In this document: positions 13,734-14,687 of the stretch, piece by piece
How the letters are laid out: every line of letters begins with the position of its first letter
How positions within the stretch are numbered: position 1 is the stretch's first letter
Assembly: GCA_002502095.1 (NCBI GenBank)
Contig: DAPJ01000006.1
Span: 1 to 14,687, forward strand
Reading direction: 5' to 3'
Length of the DNA: 14,687 nt
From: Euryarchaeota archaeon UBA62
Lineage (GTDB): Archaea; Thermoplasmatota; Poseidoniia; Poseidoniales; Thalassarchaeaceae
Position numbers and translations under genes: made by a program
The notes under the pieces: model-generated
What the model was told of the DNA's origin: nothing
The model's input: only the letters and a program-made list of their open reading frames with translations
Databases searched by the model: none

Positions 13734-14687
13734 TTATTCCTCTTCTTCCACAATCAGGGATTCTTCGTCTTCGTCCTTCATGACTAGTCCGCCATATGCC
13801 ATCAATCCGATTCCGATTACGTAGAACAAAGCCTGTACGACTGAAATCACTAGCAGGATTCCGCCGACACTGCCACCGAAGTTGGTCCATCCAAATGGTC
13901 CCATGTTATCGGTGACCTGCGCATTGAAGTCAGAAGCATCCTCATCACCTATCTCACTGTAAGTGTGAATCTCGAACACTGGCATCGTATCTACTCCTAT
14001 GACAGGATCAGATGAGCCAGTTCCTCTCATATCCAGATGGAAGGTCACTTTCGCCTTTCCATACATCACTGCATTGGAGATCGGCTCGACCTTCATGTCA
14101 ATGTCCGCACCAAGGTAAACGGGCAATGCCCCCGGGAGCGCATCCACCCAATTTCCCGCTCCTAGGATTTTTCCTTGGATTTGTGTATTGGCTGGATCCA
14201 AGCTAACACTGTGCTCTACCATAGGGATTCCTTTGAAGTCAACATCATCGCCAACTTCAGAAGTTGCAATGGCGTATCCTGCGACGTTAACCAAGAACGG
14301 GTCACTGGGACTTGCCAGTGGAGCTGATACTCCGCCAATAGTCCCCATCAGCGATGTATCAGTATTTCCGGCGTGGTCAGAAAGCAGACCTAGTGAACCG
14401 TCCTCTCTGTGAGGGGCCCTCCAAGTTAAGTGCTCGGTCATACCGTACACTTGACCTTCCTCACAAGGAAGATCGTACCCAATGAATGCACCACTTGAGT
14501 CGTAGTCATAGTCGCATAGGCCATCGCCATCAGAGTTGATGTAACCCTGGGCAAGTCTCTGGCCTTTGGTCTCTCCAGCAGTGCTCATCTTGTAAACTGA
14601 GAAGTCGCCAGTGCCTATTCCATCAGATCCGTAGTAGGTCAGATTGGTCTCCAAGCTAACCCATGGGAAGAATCCGAAGGATGCGCT
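13734..14687 (-). CDS. Membrane-anchored protein of unknown function, 5' truncated (last 317 codons)
   Basis: The frame stays open from the window end (14687) to the stop at 13734-13736, so the N-terminus is outside the window. The TTG at 14654 that would begin a 306-residue product is just an internal Leu codon. I do not recognise the family. Visible features: a short Asp-rich calcium-loop-like stretch (SDGDGLCDYDYDSSG) with a nearby second Cys, a long beta-rich region without obvious motifs, and one C-terminal transmembrane segment of about 28 residues (GGILLVISVVQALF onward). A 14-residue acidic tail ends VEEEE. The predicted topology is a large outside domain with a short acidic cytoplasmic end. 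It lies 62 bp upstream of the PLD-like gene on the same strand and could belong to the same transcript, though a TATA-like element lies between them. Confidence 0.75.
   Translation of the reverse strand, partial: SASFGFFPWVSLETNLTYYGSDGIGTGDFSVYKMSTAGETKGQRLAQGYINSDGDGLCDYDYDSSGAFIGYDLPCEEGQVYGMTEHLTWRAPHREDGSLGLLSDHAGNTDTSLMGTIGGVSAPLASPSDPFLVNVAGYAIATSEVGDDVDFKGIPMVEHSVSLDPANTQIQGKILGAGNWVDALPGALPVYLGADIDMKVEPISNAVMYGKAKVTFHLDMRGTGSSDPVIGVDTMPVFEIHTYSEIGDEDASDFNAQVTDNMGPFGWTNFGGSVGGILLVISVVQALFYVIGIGLMAYGGLVMKDEDEESLIVEEEE

Noticed and set aside
14652..14654. TTG start for the right-edge gene
   Set aside because: The same frame continues open to the window end, so this is most likely an internal Leu codon of a truncated gene.

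Overview
The window looks like a chromosomal piece of a planktonic marine euryarchaeon, most plausibly Marine Group II / Poseidoniales. This is inference from protein style and not from a marker gene. The signs are an archaeal-looking GMP synthetase C-terminus, a PGF-CTERM-type surface anchor, acidic 'DAFP...TEW.DTDGDG.GDN' calcium-binding repeats, short intergenic gaps, and very large exported proteins among housekeeping genes. I see no insertion sequence, phage gene or CRISPR array.

Layout from left to right. (1) The 3' end of guaA (+) is followed by a tRNA-Asn(GTT) with encoded CCA (+). (2) A convergent 736-residue surface protein (-) has its stop codon directly against the tRNA 3' end. 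It has a signal peptide, a jelly-roll-like domain, thrombospondin-3-type repeats and a PGF-CTERM tail. (3) A short divergent promoter region carries an imperfect 35-bp dyad. (4) glyA (serine hydroxymethyltransferase, +) follows, and 33 bp after it comes a 1341-residue lipoprotein (+). That protein has five putative-Ig repeats, a GATase-like domain, a beta domain, an M60-type zinc metallopeptidase and an FN3-like tail. (5) A tightly packed minus-strand operon, read from right to left, holds a 1006-residue membrane-anchored lamin-tail/phospholipase-D-like protein, a bacterial-type thymidine/pyrimidine nucleoside phosphorylase, and a polytopic acyltransferase. Its gene junctions are TGATG and ATGA. 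(6) At the right edge is the C-terminal part of another membrane-anchored protein (-), cut by the window end.

The most striking item is the 1341-residue lipoprotein. From residue about 510 to 1260 it appears collinear with animal TRPM8 channel-associated factors (TCAF/FAM115), but it has an intact HELGH...E zinc site and is predicted to sit outside the cell. The second point of interest is the operon that joins a cell-surface PLD/lamin-tail protein to a nucleoside phosphorylase. This would fit capture of extracellular DNA or nucleosides, but it is an inference from gene order. Overall the window combines housekeeping (GMP synthesis, one-carbon metabolism, tRNA) with a cell-surface set suited to binding and degrading polymers.
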